A DNA stretch of 64,000 nucleotides from Xanthomonas bonasiae. Lineage in GTDB: Bacteria > Pseudomonadota > Gammaproteobacteria > Xanthomonadales > Xanthomonadaceae. Every line of letters begins with the position of its first letter. Within the stretch, counting starts at the first letter, position 1. Location: the NCBI RefSeq assembly GCF_017163705.1, contig NZ_JAFIWB010000012.1, forward strand, positions 1 to 64,000, written 5' to 3'. The translations under genes were made by a program, and so were the position numbers. Below, piece by piece: positions 25,900-34,647 of this stretch. The notes under the pieces are model-generated. The model saw nothing but the letters and a program-made list of their open reading frames with translations, was not told the origin of the DNA and made no database searches.

Positions 25900-27891
25900 T
25901 CAGTCAAACTGCAACACGAAGCCGCCGCGCGCCGGCAATGCCACCTCGAGGTTTTGCGTCGGCCCCACGTCGATGCGGCGGCTGGCCAACCCCAGCGGGC
26001 CGTCGCCATCGACGATCAGGCGTGCGCCGCGACCGGCCACACCCAGCTCCGACAAGTTCAGGCGCAACGTGCGCGGCTGCGCATCGGCATTGATGCCTGC
26101 CACGTACCAACGCGTGCCGCCGCGCCGCGCGAACACCGCGAAGCGCCCGGGATAGCCGTCCACATAGCGGCTGTCGTCCCACACCGAGGGCAGCTCGCGC
26201 AACAGCGCGCGCACCTCCGGCGCTGCCTTCTCAAGATTCTCGGGCGTCTCGGCGTAATGCTGGATGCCGGAGACGAACAGCACCGTCTCGGCCAGTTCGA
26301 AGCCCGGCGTGGTGCGGCGCTGCACCTTGTCGTTGAGCTTGACCAGGGCCAGCGGGGTGAAGTCCATCGGGTCGAACACGTTGCGCGCGAACGGCAGCAT
26401 CGCCGCATGCGCCGGCACCTGGTCGGCGTTGACCTGCTCGAAGGTGGCGAATTCCAGCCCGCGCACCGCCTCCATCGTCATCAGGTCCGGCCAGGTGCGC
26501 TGCCAGCCGCGCGGCAAGGTGGCGCCATGGAAGTTGAGCATCAGCCCGTACGGCGCGGCGTCCTGCATGATGTCCAGGTAGTAGCCGATCATCGACTGCC
26601 CGTCGCCGCCGAAGAAGTCGATCTTCACCCCGGCCACGCCCATCGTCTTGAGCCGTTCGAACTCGCGGATGCGGCTGGCGTGGGTCAGCATGCGGTCGCG
26701 CGGGGTCTGCGGCGCATCGTTCCAGCTGCCGGCCGAGTTGTACCAGAGCAGGATGGCCACGTGCTTGCCGCGGGCGTAGTCGATCAGCTCGCGCATCCTG
26801 TCTTCGCCGATCTGCGTGTCCCACAAGGCGTCGATCAGGGTGTAGCGCCAGCCCATGCGCGCGGCGAAATCGATGTAGCGCTTCTGCACCTCGAAAGTGG
26901 TGGCGCCGTCGCCGAGCAGCGGCCAGCTCCACGATGCCTTGCCCGGCTGCGGCGGCGCGACCGGCGCGACCGCGGGCGGGTCGGCCAGGTCGGTGCCGAG
27001 GGTGGACTCGGCGATGGTCTTCAGGCTGCCGATGGCGACGATGCGCCAGGGCGAGCGCCACGGCAGCGCGAAGCTCGGGTTGGCGGCGCCACCGGGGAGC
27101 ACTTCGCGCGGATCGGGCATGCCGATCGCATACTCGCCGGGCACGTCGGCGACATCGCGCAGGCGGCTGCCGGCATGGCCGCGACCGAGCGCGCCCTCGC
27201 TGAGCAAGACCCAGTCCGCGCCATGGCGGAACAGCGCCGGATACACCCAGCCGGCCGCGAGCGGCGACGGCGTGCCCACCGCGATGTCCTGCAGGTAGTA
27301 CTCCTCGTACGCGGGGTTGGTCCTGCCGAACCCGGTCTTGGCCGCCGACATCGGCTGCAGCCACGCACGGGTCTGGGCCGCGAAGCGGAACGTGCTGGCG
27401 TCCTCGCGCAGCTGGCGGATCGTCGCATCGCGCTGCGGGAAGTCGTAGCGGAACGCGACGCCGTCGTCGGACACCTGGAATTCGATCTGCAGGCGTTCGC
27501 CGTTGGCGCCGCGCCAGGAGAACACGCGCCGGTTGGCGCGGTAGTCGTTGATCCGTCGCTTGCCGGTGAGCAGTTCGTAGCGATCGCGCACGGCGGCGAC
27601 CGGCGACACCTCGATCAGCTGCAGGCCCTTGGAAAAATCGGCATCGTCGCGCACCAGACCGAGCCGCGAGGGCAGCAGCACCTCCCGTCCCTGGCGCAGC
27701 ACGCGGTAGTGTGCGGTGCCGGCCGAGTCCAGGGTCAGCTGCGCGCGCAGCGTGGCGTCCGGGCTGAGTACCTCGCCGACCATGCGCTCGGCGGCCAGCG
27801 CCGGCAGCGCGCACAACAGCAGCGCGCACGCTGCCGCGATCGTGGCCCAGCCCCTGCGCCAGCGGCTCAGAATTGCGGATTCTTTTCCCAT
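25900..27891 (-). CDS. secreted glycoside hydrolase family 97
   Basis: 663 aa with a signal peptide (core TIAAACALLLCALPALA). GH97 has an N-terminal super-sandwich domain, a TIM barrel and a C-terminal beta domain, all with space here. The barrel holds MGVAGVKIDFFGGDGQSMIGYY, LNFHGATLPRGW and MTMEAVRGLEF. The Asp in VKIDFF matches the nucleophile of retaining GH97 enzymes (alpha-galactosidase, and the bifunctional beta-L-arabinopyranosidase type), whereas SusB-like inverting alpha-glucosidases lack it. In an arabinose cluster a beta-L-arabinopyranosidase/alpha-galactosidase is therefore plausible (inference). Its ATG lies inside a remnant of a GH127 gene end, so the N-terminus may be a product of rearrangement. 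Confidence 0.88.
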   Translation of the reverse strand: MGKESAILSRWRRGWATIAAACALLLCALPALAAERMVGEVLSPDATLRAQLTLDSAGTAHYRVLRQGREVLLPSRLGLVRDDADFSKGLQLIEVSPVAAVRDRYELLTGKRRINDYRANRRVFSWRGANGERLQIEFQVSDDGVAFRYDFPQRDATIRQLREDASTFRFAAQTRAWLQPMSAAKTGFGRTNPAYEEYYLQDIAVGTPSPLAAGWVYPALFRHGADWVLLSEGALGRGHAGSRLRDVADVPGEYAIGMPDPREVLPGGAANPSFALPWRSPWRIVAIGSLKTIAESTLGTDLADPPAVAPVAPPQPGKASWSWPLLGDGATTFEVQKRYIDFAARMGWRYTLIDALWDTQIGEDRMRELIDYARGKHVAILLWYNSAGSWNDAPQTPRDRMLTHASRIREFERLKTMGVAGVKIDFFGGDGQSMIGYYLDIMQDAAPYGLMLNFHGATLPRGWQRTWPDLMTMEAVRGLEFATFEQVNADQVPAHAAMLPFARNVFDPMDFTPLALVKLNDKVQRRTTPGFELAETVLFVSGIQHYAETPENLEKAAPEVRALLRELPSVWDDSRYVDGYPGRFAVFARRGGTRWYVAGINADAQPRTLRLNLSELGVAGRGARLIVDGDGPLGLASRRIDVGPTQNLEVALPARGGFVLQFD

Positions 27892-27930
27892 ACAGCCCTC
27901 ACTCGGCAATAGACCGCATAACGCTGGTGG
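27867..27930 (-). pseudogene. remnant of a GH127 gene 3' end
   Basis: The minus strand reads HQRYAVYCRVRAVWEKNPQF then TGA, almost the same as the last residues of the intact GH127 protein (HERYAVYCRARPVWEKNPQF). About 56 of 64 bases agree with 31667-31730, and the similarity stops abruptly beyond 27930. The start codon of GH97 lies within it, in another frame. It is the scar of a deletion or of a gene duplication. Confidence 0.8.
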
Positions 27931-28050
27931 ACTCGGCGTTGCTCACCTTCCCCAACATGTCGCTAGCGCGTATCGACCGTGCGCTGCACCTGTCCAAGCA
28001 GCACGGACGCGACGCGATTACCGTGTTCAGCGGCGGGGCCGAACCCGCCG
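27931..28050 (+). pseudogene. possible fragment of a GGDEF (diguanylate cyclase) gene end
   Basis: One plus-strand frame reads SLARIDRALHLSKQHGRD, then AITVFSGG. This resembles the end of GGDEF domains (RADxALYxAKxxGRNR). No upstream domain is present, as the sequence joins the GH127 remnant. The assignment is by eye from about 25 residues and is weak. The rest of the 187-bp gap between GH97 and the GH43 gene holds nothing else. Confidence 0.3.
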
Positions 28051-28078
28051 GCGCCCGCGGGACGGCGCACGCGCCGGC

Positions 28079-29152
28079 TCACTTCTGCAACGCTGATGCA
28101 TCCACCTGCGGCCATTGCTGCGCGTCCCAGCGCAACGGCAGCACGTGCAGCTTGGGCCGGCCGTTGTCCTTGCTGTCGTAGGCATGGAACACCAGGTAGT
28201 CCTTGCCATCGAAGGTGTACGCGCTGTTATGGCCGGGACCGGCCCAGCGTGCGCTGCCTTGCAGCACCAGGCTGCCGCCGCCCTGATCCAGACGCTTGCC
28301 GTCCTTGTCCAGGTACGGGCCGGTCACCTCGCGGGCGCGGCCGACCATGATCTTGTAGTCGCTCTTGACGCCGCGGCAGCAGTGGTCCCAGGACAGGAAC
28401 AGGTAGTACCAGCCGTTCTTCTTGAACACGAACGGCGCCTCCAGTGCGGCCGGCTCCGGCTCGGCGTCGTCCACCAGCAGCGAGCGTTCGCGCTTGGCCA
28501 GGGTCTGCCATTGTTGCGGCTCGGCCAGATGCAGGCGGTCGGGCGCGAGCCGGACCAGCTTCAGTCCGCCCCAGAACGAGCCGAAGCTGAGCCAAGGCGT
28601 GCCCTGCGCGTCTTCGACCAGGTTCGGATCGATGGCGTTCCACAGGTCGCGCTGCGGCAGCGAACGGATCAGGATGCCGTGGTCCTTCCAGGCGAAGGCG
28701 GGATCCTTGGGATCGAGCGTGGTGTTGGTGGCCACGCCGATCGCCGAGGTGTTCTTGCCGCCGCTGGAAACGGAGTAATACAGCGTGTAGACGCCGTCGT
28801 GGAAGGAGATGTCCGGCGCCCAGATATGCCCGTTGAAGTCCTTGACCACGCTGGCGGTCCAGGCCGGACTGTGCGCGAACACCGGCGGCTCGGCCTTCCA
28901 GGTCTTCATGTTGCGCGAGCTGTAGACGCTGATGCCCGGGCCGGTAATGAACAGGTACCAGGTCTTGCCCTGGCGGATCATCACCGGATCGTGCGCGAGC
29001 ACATCGGCGTGGTAGCCCTTGCGCGGCGCGGCCACCGGCGGTTGGTCGAGCATCGAGGCACCGGCGGCCGACGGCGGCGTCTGCGCGGCCGCAGTGGCGC
29101 ACAACGCGACGCCCAGCAGCAGGCCGGCGAGCCGTGGCAGGCGCCGGCTCAT
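28079..29152 (-). CDS. secreted GH43 arabinan endo-1,5-alpha-L-arabinosidase
   Basis: 357 aa with a signal peptide (LAGLLLGVALCATAAAQ). The five-bladed propeller family GH43 acts by inversion. The three acidic residues are visible: base Asp in VLAHDPVMIRQG, pKa-modulating Asp in NAIDPNLVED, and acid Glu in ALEAPFVFKKNGWYYLF. Segments FGSFWGGLKL and SWDHCCRG are typical of endo-arabinanases, which cut the arabinan backbone. Its ATG overlaps the stop of the preceding GH43 gene (ATGA), so the two are translationally coupled. Confidence 0.93.
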   Translation of the reverse strand: MSRRLPRLAGLLLGVALCATAAAQTPPSAAGASMLDQPPVAAPRKGYHADVLAHDPVMIRQGKTWYLFITGPGISVYSSRNMKTWKAEPPVFAHSPAWTASVVKDFNGHIWAPDISFHDGVYTLYYSVSSGGKNTSAIGVATNTTLDPKDPAFAWKDHGILIRSLPQRDLWNAIDPNLVEDAQGTPWLSFGSFWGGLKLVRLAPDRLHLAEPQQWQTLAKRERSLLVDDAEPEPAALEAPFVFKKNGWYYLFLSWDHCCRGVKSDYKIMVGRAREVTGPYLDKDGKRLDQGGGSLVLQGSARWAGPGHNSAYTFDGKDYLVFHAYDSKDNGRPKLHVLPLRWDAQQWPQVDASALQK

Positions 29153-30117
29153 GCGCCATCCTCGCCGACGATCGCCTCGCGTTGCGGGCGGCCGAACACC
29201 GGCATGCCATCCGCGTCCCACTGCAACGGCTGCACGCAGGCGTGGCGGTCGGGATTCCATAGCGGGTCGCCTTCGATGTCGCGGTAGTTGCGCGCGTGGT
29301 AGACCAGCAGGTCCTGGCGGCCGTCTGCGGAGACGGTGAAGCTGTTGTGGCCGGGGCCATACACCTGTCGCTCCACATCGGTCGCGAACACCGGCTGCGG
29401 CGACTTGTGCCAGGACGCCGGGTCGAGCAGGTCGTCGTTCTCGTCGGCCCACAGCAGGCCCATGCAGTAGCGCGCGTCGGTGGCGCTGGCCGAGTAGCTG
29501 ACGAACACCTTGCCATGCCGCAGCAGCACCGCCGGGCCTTCGTTGACCAGGAAGCCCTGCACTTCCCATTCCAGTTCCGGCCGGCTCAGCAGCACCGGCA
29601 CGCCGGCCAGTTGCGTGGGCGTGGCCATCGGCGCGATGTACAGGTTGGAGTTGCCGGCGATCTGCGGCGCCTTCTGCGCCCACACGTAGTAGCGCTGGCC
29701 GCGGTGGGCGAAGGTGGTGGCGTCCAGGCAGAACGCATCGATGCCGCTGTGCACCTGGCCGAGGAATTCCCAGTCGCCGCCGAGCGGATCGTCGGCGCCG
29801 CAGCGCAGCGCGTACATGCGGTGCTGGAACAGGCCGTCGCGGATCTCGCGCGACGGCGCCGCGGCGAAGTACACGTACCAGACGCCGTCGATATGGTGCA
29901 ACTCCGGCGCCCAGATCAGCGCGCTGGCCGGGCCGCTCGGCGGCGCGTGCCACACCGCGACCGGCGCGGCGTCGGCCAGGCCGTCCAACGTGCGCGCGCG
30001 GCGCAGTTCGATGCGGTCGTATTCGGGCACCGAGGCAGTGAAGTAGTAGTGGCCGTCGTGGTGGCGCAGCACGAACGGATCGGCGCGTTGCGGTACCAGG
30101 GGGTTGCTGATGTGCAT
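29149..30117 (-). CDS. GH43 arabinanase/arabinofuranosidase (subfamily 26-like), no signal peptide
   Basis: 322 aa. Starts MHISNPLVPQRADPFVLRHH, with base Asp in RADP; SGIDAFCLDATTF supplies the modulating Asp, and FLVNEGPAVLLRHGKVF the acid Glu. This layout fits GH43_26-like exo-alpha-1,5-L-arabinofuranosidases. No export signal is visible, so it would finish imported arabino-oligosaccharides in the cytoplasm, complementing the secreted endo-enzyme. It lies 19 bp after the GPH transporter gene and overlaps the next GH43 gene by ATGA. Confidence 0.9.
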   Translation of the reverse strand: MHISNPLVPQRADPFVLRHHDGHYYFTASVPEYDRIELRRARTLDGLADAAPVAVWHAPPSGPASALIWAPELHHIDGVWYVYFAAAPSREIRDGLFQHRMYALRCGADDPLGGDWEFLGQVHSGIDAFCLDATTFAHRGQRYYVWAQKAPQIAGNSNLYIAPMATPTQLAGVPVLLSRPELEWEVQGFLVNEGPAVLLRHGKVFVSYSASATDARYCMGLLWADENDDLLDPASWHKSPQPVFATDVERQVYGPGHNSFTVSADGRQDLLVYHARNYRDIEGDPLWNPDRHACVQPLQWDADGMPVFGRPQREAIVGEDGA

Positions 30118-30136
30118 GGTGTGCGTCCGTGGGTCG

Positions 30137-31513
30137 TCAGGTAGGCGTGGCCGGCGGGGCGGCCGCCACGCCTTGCAGCGACAGCGGCAACGTGCCCTGG
30201 GTGAGCCGGCGGTAGTAGTCGTCGGTGATGCGGTAGCCGAACATCAGCGCCCCCATCAGCGCATGGAACAGGCCCGGAATCACCGACAGCATCAGCGCGA
30301 TGCCGGTCAGGGTGAAGGTGCTCTGCGGGCGGTCGGGCACATACTGGTAGTAGGTCAGCAGCCAGCCGACCAGCGCGCCGGCCACGCCCATGCCGGCCTT
30401 CTGGCAAAACGAGATGCCGCCGAACGCCAACCCGGCCACGCGCTTTCCGGTCTTGGCCTCGCCGTAGTCCACCGCTTCGGCGATGGCCGACCAGAACACC
30501 GGCGCGTGCAGGTCCACCACGAACGAGATCAGGAAATACAGCACGAACGCGAGCAGCGTATCGCCGGGCTTGACCAGCACGAACATCAGCACGCTCAGCA
30601 GCGCCACCAGCAGCTGGCTGTAGCGGAACAGCTTGATCTTGCAGAACGCCTTGGTGATCCAGGTGGAGGCGACCATCGCCAGGATCGCGGCCGCCACGCC
30701 GGTGGACAGGAACGCCGACAGCAACCGCGCGTCGCCGCCCAGGTAGTACTTGGCGTAGTAGGCGGCGACCGAGCCGCGCACCACGTAGCCGACGGTGCCG
30801 GTCACGCACACCGCGCACAGGATCAGCCATTGGTCGTTGCGCAGCAGCAGGCGCAGTTGCTCCAGGAACGGCTTGCGCTCCACTTCGTGCTGCACGCGTT
30901 CGGTGGTGGTGAAGAAGCAGAACAGGAACAGCAGCGTGGCCATCGCCCCCATCAGTCCCATCGCCCATTGGTAGCCGCGCGCCAGGTTGCCGTCGCCCCA
31001 GGCCACCGCCAACTGCGGCACCACGATGGTGACCAGGAACGCGGCGACCTTGGCGAAGAACAGCCGGTAGCCATTGGCCGACAGGCGCTCCTTGGGATCG
31101 GCGGTGAGCACGCCGATGATGGAGATGTAGGGAATGGTGACGCCGGTGAAGATCAGCATCACCAGCAGATAGGTGGCGTAGGCGTAGGCCAGCTTCAGGT
31201 TGTAGGCCAGGTCCGGGGTGCTGAAGGTCAGGAACACCGCCAGCCCGAACGGCACCGACAGGAACAGGAAGTACGGCCGGTAGCGGCCCCAGCGCGTATT
31301 GATGCGGTCGGTGACGATGCCCATCAGCGGGTCGGTGACCGCATCGACCATGCGCACGGCGATGAACAACAGCGCCAGGTCCTGCGGTTTGAGGCCGTAG
31401 ATATCGGTATAGAAGAAGGTGATGATCAGCATCATCGACGACATCACCACGTTCACGGCCATGTCGCCGGCGCCGAAGCCGACCTTCTCGATCACGCTCA
31501 ATTTGTGTTGCAT
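30137..31513 (-). CDS. GPH-family sugar:cation symporter (MFS superfamily)
   Basis: 458 aa, about 12 helices. ATG at 31513 follows AGGAGGGG. Family signatures: KVGFGAGDMAVNVVMSSMM, the MVDAVTDPLMGIVTDRINTRWGRYRPYFL loop (one region near residues 50-80, with the D-P-x-x-G-x-x-x-D-R motif) and FWSAIAEAVDYGEAKTGKRVAG in the second half. GPH members (MelB, XynP, XylP, AraP-type) move glycosides with Na+ or H+. Placed just before a cytoplasmic GH43 gene, it most likely imports arabino-oligosaccharides across the inner membrane (inference). Confidence 0.92.
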   Translation of the reverse strand: MQHKLSVIEKVGFGAGDMAVNVVMSSMMLIITFFYTDIYGLKPQDLALLFIAVRMVDAVTDPLMGIVTDRINTRWGRYRPYFLFLSVPFGLAVFLTFSTPDLAYNLKLAYAYATYLLVMLIFTGVTIPYISIIGVLTADPKERLSANGYRLFFAKVAAFLVTIVVPQLAVAWGDGNLARGYQWAMGLMGAMATLLFLFCFFTTTERVQHEVERKPFLEQLRLLLRNDQWLILCAVCVTGTVGYVVRGSVAAYYAKYYLGGDARLLSAFLSTGVAAAILAMVASTWITKAFCKIKLFRYSQLLVALLSVLMFVLVKPGDTLLAFVLYFLISFVVDLHAPVFWSAIAEAVDYGEAKTGKRVAGLAFGGISFCQKAGMGVAGALVGWLLTYYQYVPDRPQSTFTLTGIALMLSVIPGLFHALMGALMFGYRITDDYYRRLTQGTLPLSLQGVAAAPPATPT

Positions 31514-31666
31514 GCGCCCCTCCTGCGAAGCTCGCGCGATGATTCGTAGAGCCCGGCCGTGCCCTCCACGCGCCGGGATGCAAGCACGCTCAGCCGGACT
31601 GCGCCACGTCGCCTCCCGGTGGCGGGGACGCGCCGCAGCAGGACACGCCACGCGCGCGTGGCGGGG

Positions 31667-33622
31667 TCAGAATTGCGGGTTCTTTTCCCACACCGGCCTC
31701 GCTCGGCAATAGACCGCATAGCGTTCGTGGGCGATACGGTAGAACGGCACCAGGGTGATCGGGCCTTCGATGCCGTCGGCCTCGAACACCTGCTCCTGGC
31801 CGTCGCGCCGGCGCGCCCACAGTGTGTCCGGCGCGAAGTAGACCGCCGGCAACTGGCGGCCGACGATCTTGTTCAACGACGGCCGCTGGTCGGACACGTG
31901 CAGCTGCGCCGGATCGATGCCGTCGCTGCCCAGTTGCGCGGCCAGCACCAGCGGGCCGTACATCATCGCCTGCAGGCTGGGTTCATCGGGCAGCGGCGCG
32001 GCGTGCAGCGCCATCGGCAGGTCCAGTTCGATGCGGTCGCCGTCGGCGAAGCGGCGCTGCAACTCCAGATAGCTGCCCGGGGTCGCCTTGACCGCCTGCG
32101 CCTTGCCGTTGATGCGCAGGCGCACGCCCTGCGTGGCCCAGTACGGGATGCGCAGGCGCAGCGTCATCTGCTGCGCGCGCTTGCACTGGAACTCGAGCGC
32201 GGTGCCTTCCTGCTGCGGGAAGCGCGTGCGCTGGACCACGCGCATGCCGCGCTCTGGCCAGTCCAGCTGCGAGGCGATGAACAGGTTGACGGTGAGGCCG
32301 GCATCGTCGCGGAAGTAGATGCTGTCGTTGCTCTTGGCGAATTCCTCCACGCCGGTGCCGGTGCAGCACCAGAACGAAGCGAACGGGGTGTTGTAGAGCT
32401 TCCAGTACCCGGCATCCATCGGCACGAAATACATCATCATGCCGGCCTCGTCCTGGGTGCCCAGGCGCGCGTTGAACAGCACGCGCTCGTAGTAATCCAT
32501 CAGCGCCGCGTCCGGCTGCCAGGTGTACAGGTGCCTGGTCAGCTTGAGCATGTTGTAGCTGCAGCAGCACTCGTGGCTGTGCCCGCTCAGGCGCCCGGCG
32601 AAGTGGCCCGGCTTGCCGAACATCTCGAAGTCGCTGGTGCCGCCGGTGCAATAGGCATGGTGGCCGCTGACGGTGCGCCAGAAGAATTCGGCGATCTGGC
32701 GCTGGCGCGGCTCGCCGCCGATCTCGTAGGCGCGCGCGGCGGCGACGATCTTCGGGATCTGGGTGTTGGCATGCAACCCGGCCAGCGCGTCGCGGCCCTG
32801 CGCCAGCGGCTCTAGCAGCGATGCCTGCTCGTAGCGCGCGGCCCAGCGCCGGTACTTGTCGTCGCCGCTGAGCAGGTACAGCTCCAGCAGCGACTCGTGC
32901 ACGCCGCCGAACTCCACGCCGAGGATGCGCTGCCACTGCGCGTCGTCGAAGCCGTCCATCCACGCGCCCAGCCAGTCGGCGAAGCGCTGCGCGGTGCGCA
33001 GCGCCTGTGCGTTGCCGGCATGGCGGGCCATGTCCAGGTGCCCGGCGAGGATCTTGTGCGCGGTGTAGATCGGCACCCACACCTCCTCGCGGCGGCCGAG
33101 CCGGTCGTAGAACGAGGACGGGTATGCGCCGAGGTAGCCGTCCGCGCGCTGGCAGCGCGCCAGCTCGGCGACCAGCGCATCCGCCTTGTCCTTCAGCGCC
33201 GCGTCGCCGGTCGCCGCGTACAGCAGCGCGCAGGCCGACAGATAGTGGCCACCGGAGAAATGCCCGCGGATTTCGCAGTGCGGCGATTCCCAGCCGCCCA
33301 GCGGCTCGGCGTGCGAGTCCAGTCCCGCGGCAAGCCGGAAATTGTGCAGCAGGCGATCGTTGGGAATCGACATCAGGTAACGGCGGTCGCGTTCGCGCGC
33401 CTGCAGGAACGGGCCGTCGAGCAGTTGCACCTGGCCCATCGCGAACGGCTGCTCGCGCAATTGCACTGCTGGCTGCCGTTTCGCGGCGGCCGGCGCAGCC
33501 GACGGCGTCACGGCCAGCGCCTCGCCCTGCGCCAGCACACCCAGCGCGGCCAGCGAGGCGCCGCCGTAGTGCAGGAAATCGCGCCGTGTGCAGGCCATGC
33601 CTGCCTCTTCATGTTCCGTCAT
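31667..33622 (-). CDS. GH127 beta-L-arabinofuranosidase, Tat-exported
   Basis: 651 aa from ATG 33622, which overlaps the permease stop as ATGA; ATG 33598 (MACTRRDFL) with GAAGAGG upstream is an equally possible start (643 aa). The N-terminus is a twin-arginine signal (TRRDFLHYGGASLAALG). GH127 enzymes such as HypBA1 split beta-arabinofuranosides, as on hydroxyproline-rich plant cell-wall proteins, with a zinc-bound Cys nucleophile. The metal site is visible: HSHECCCSYNM (E-x-C) and ASFWCCTGTGVEE (CC pair). LSACALLYAATGDAALKD and WVPIYTAHKILAGHLD support the alpha/alpha barrel. It is coupled to a furanose importer operon. Confidence 0.92.
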   Translation of the reverse strand: MTEHEEAGMACTRRDFLHYGGASLAALGVLAQGEALAVTPSAAPAAAKRQPAVQLREQPFAMGQVQLLDGPFLQARERDRRYLMSIPNDRLLHNFRLAAGLDSHAEPLGGWESPHCEIRGHFSGGHYLSACALLYAATGDAALKDKADALVAELARCQRADGYLGAYPSSFYDRLGRREEVWVPIYTAHKILAGHLDMARHAGNAQALRTAQRFADWLGAWMDGFDDAQWQRILGVEFGGVHESLLELYLLSGDDKYRRWAARYEQASLLEPLAQGRDALAGLHANTQIPKIVAAARAYEIGGEPRQRQIAEFFWRTVSGHHAYCTGGTSDFEMFGKPGHFAGRLSGHSHECCCSYNMLKLTRHLYTWQPDAALMDYYERVLFNARLGTQDEAGMMMYFVPMDAGYWKLYNTPFASFWCCTGTGVEEFAKSNDSIYFRDDAGLTVNLFIASQLDWPERGMRVVQRTRFPQQEGTALEFQCKRAQQMTLRLRIPYWATQGVRLRINGKAQAVKATPGSYLELQRRFADGDRIELDLPMALHAAPLPDEPSLQAMMYGPLVLAAQLGSDGIDPAQLHVSDQRPSLNKIVGRQLPAVYFAPDTLWARRRDGQEQVFEADGIEGPITLVPFYRIAHERYAVYCRARPVWEKNPQF

Positions 33623-34647
33623 GCGTCCGCTCCCGAATCCGGCGTGCGCCGGGTCAACAAGCGCTGCAGCAGGCAGAACACCAGCAGCAGCGCGCCGATC
33701 ACGATGCGTGTCCACCATGAGCTGAGCGTGCCGTCGAACACGATCAGGGTCTGGATCACGCCCAGGATCAGCACGCCGAACAGCGTGCCGATCACGTAGC
33801 CGCTGCCGCCGGCCAGCAAGGTGCCGCCGATCACCACCGCGGCGATCGCATCCAGTTCCAGGCCCAACGCATGCAGGCTGTAACCGGACAGCATGTAGAA
33901 CGTGCACACCACCCCGGCCAGCGCCGAGCAGAACCCGCTGAAGGCGTAGACCTTGACCTGGGTCGCGGCCACCGGCAGGCCCATCAGCCGTGCCGAGGCT
34001 TCGCTGCCGCCCAGCGCGTACACGCCGCGGCCGAAACGCGTGCTGTGCGCCAGCCACATGCCCAGCGCCACCGTGGCCAGCGCGATCAGCGCGCCGATCG
34101 ACAGCGAGGCGCCGGCGCCGATCGGCACGCGGAACTGGGCGATGGCCACGTACAGCGCATCGTCGATCGGGATCGAATCGACGCTGATCAGATAGCTGGC
34201 GCCGCGCGCCAGGAACATGCCGGCCAGGGTCACCACGAACGGCTGCAGCCGGTAGCGCTGGATCAGCATGCCCATGAACGCGCCGAACAGCGCACCGAGC
34301 AGCAGCACCAGCGGGATCGCCGCCAGCGGCGACCAGCCGTGGTGCTGCACCAGCGACGCCGACAGCACCGTGGTGAAGGCGATCACCGCGCCCACCGACA
34401 GGTCGATGCCGCCGCTCAGGATCACGAACGTCATGCCGACCGCGGCGATGCACAGGAAGGCGTTGTCGATCAGCAGATTGGCGAACACCTGCGGCGACAG
34501 GAAGCCGTCGTAGAGCGCGCCGCCGGCGCCGGCCATGGCCACGAACAGGGCCACGGTGATCGCCAGCGGCAGGCGCGCGCCATGCAGCAGCGCGCCGGCG
34601 CGGCGCAGGCCGCGCGCGGTCTGGACCGGTACGCCGGCCGCGCTCAT
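33619..34647 (-). CDS. sugar ABC transporter permease (YjfF-like)
   Basis: 342 aa, about nine hydrophobic helices, of the RbsC/BPD-transp-2 family. Diagnostic segment: GMTFVILSGGIDLSVGAVIAFTTV, and later ALGGSEASARLMGLPV, followed by GGTLLAGGSGYVIGTLFGV. It fits YjfF, the second permease of the E. coli galactofuranose importer YtfQRT-YjfF. Both ends overlap its neighbours by ATGA: the YtfT-like permease upstream and GH127 downstream. Confidence 0.92.
   Translation of the reverse strand: MSAAGVPVQTARGLRRAGALLHGARLPLAITVALFVAMAGAGGALYDGFLSPQVFANLLIDNAFLCIAAVGMTFVILSGGIDLSVGAVIAFTTVLSASLVQHHGWSPLAAIPLVLLLGALFGAFMGMLIQRYRLQPFVVTLAGMFLARGASYLISVDSIPIDDALYVAIAQFRVPIGAGASLSIGALIALATVALGMWLAHSTRFGRGVYALGGSEASARLMGLPVAATQVKVYAFSGFCSALAGVVCTFYMLSGYSLHALGLELDAIAAVVIGGTLLAGGSGYVIGTLFGVLILGVIQTLIVFDGTLSSWWTRIVIGALLLVFCLLQRLLTRRTPDSGADA

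Noticed and set aside
27873-28181. A 102-codon plus-strand gene between GH97 and GH43
   Set aside because: It runs through the reverse strand of the GH127 remnant and into the GH43 3' end. At most a short GGDEF-like fragment inside it is of interest.
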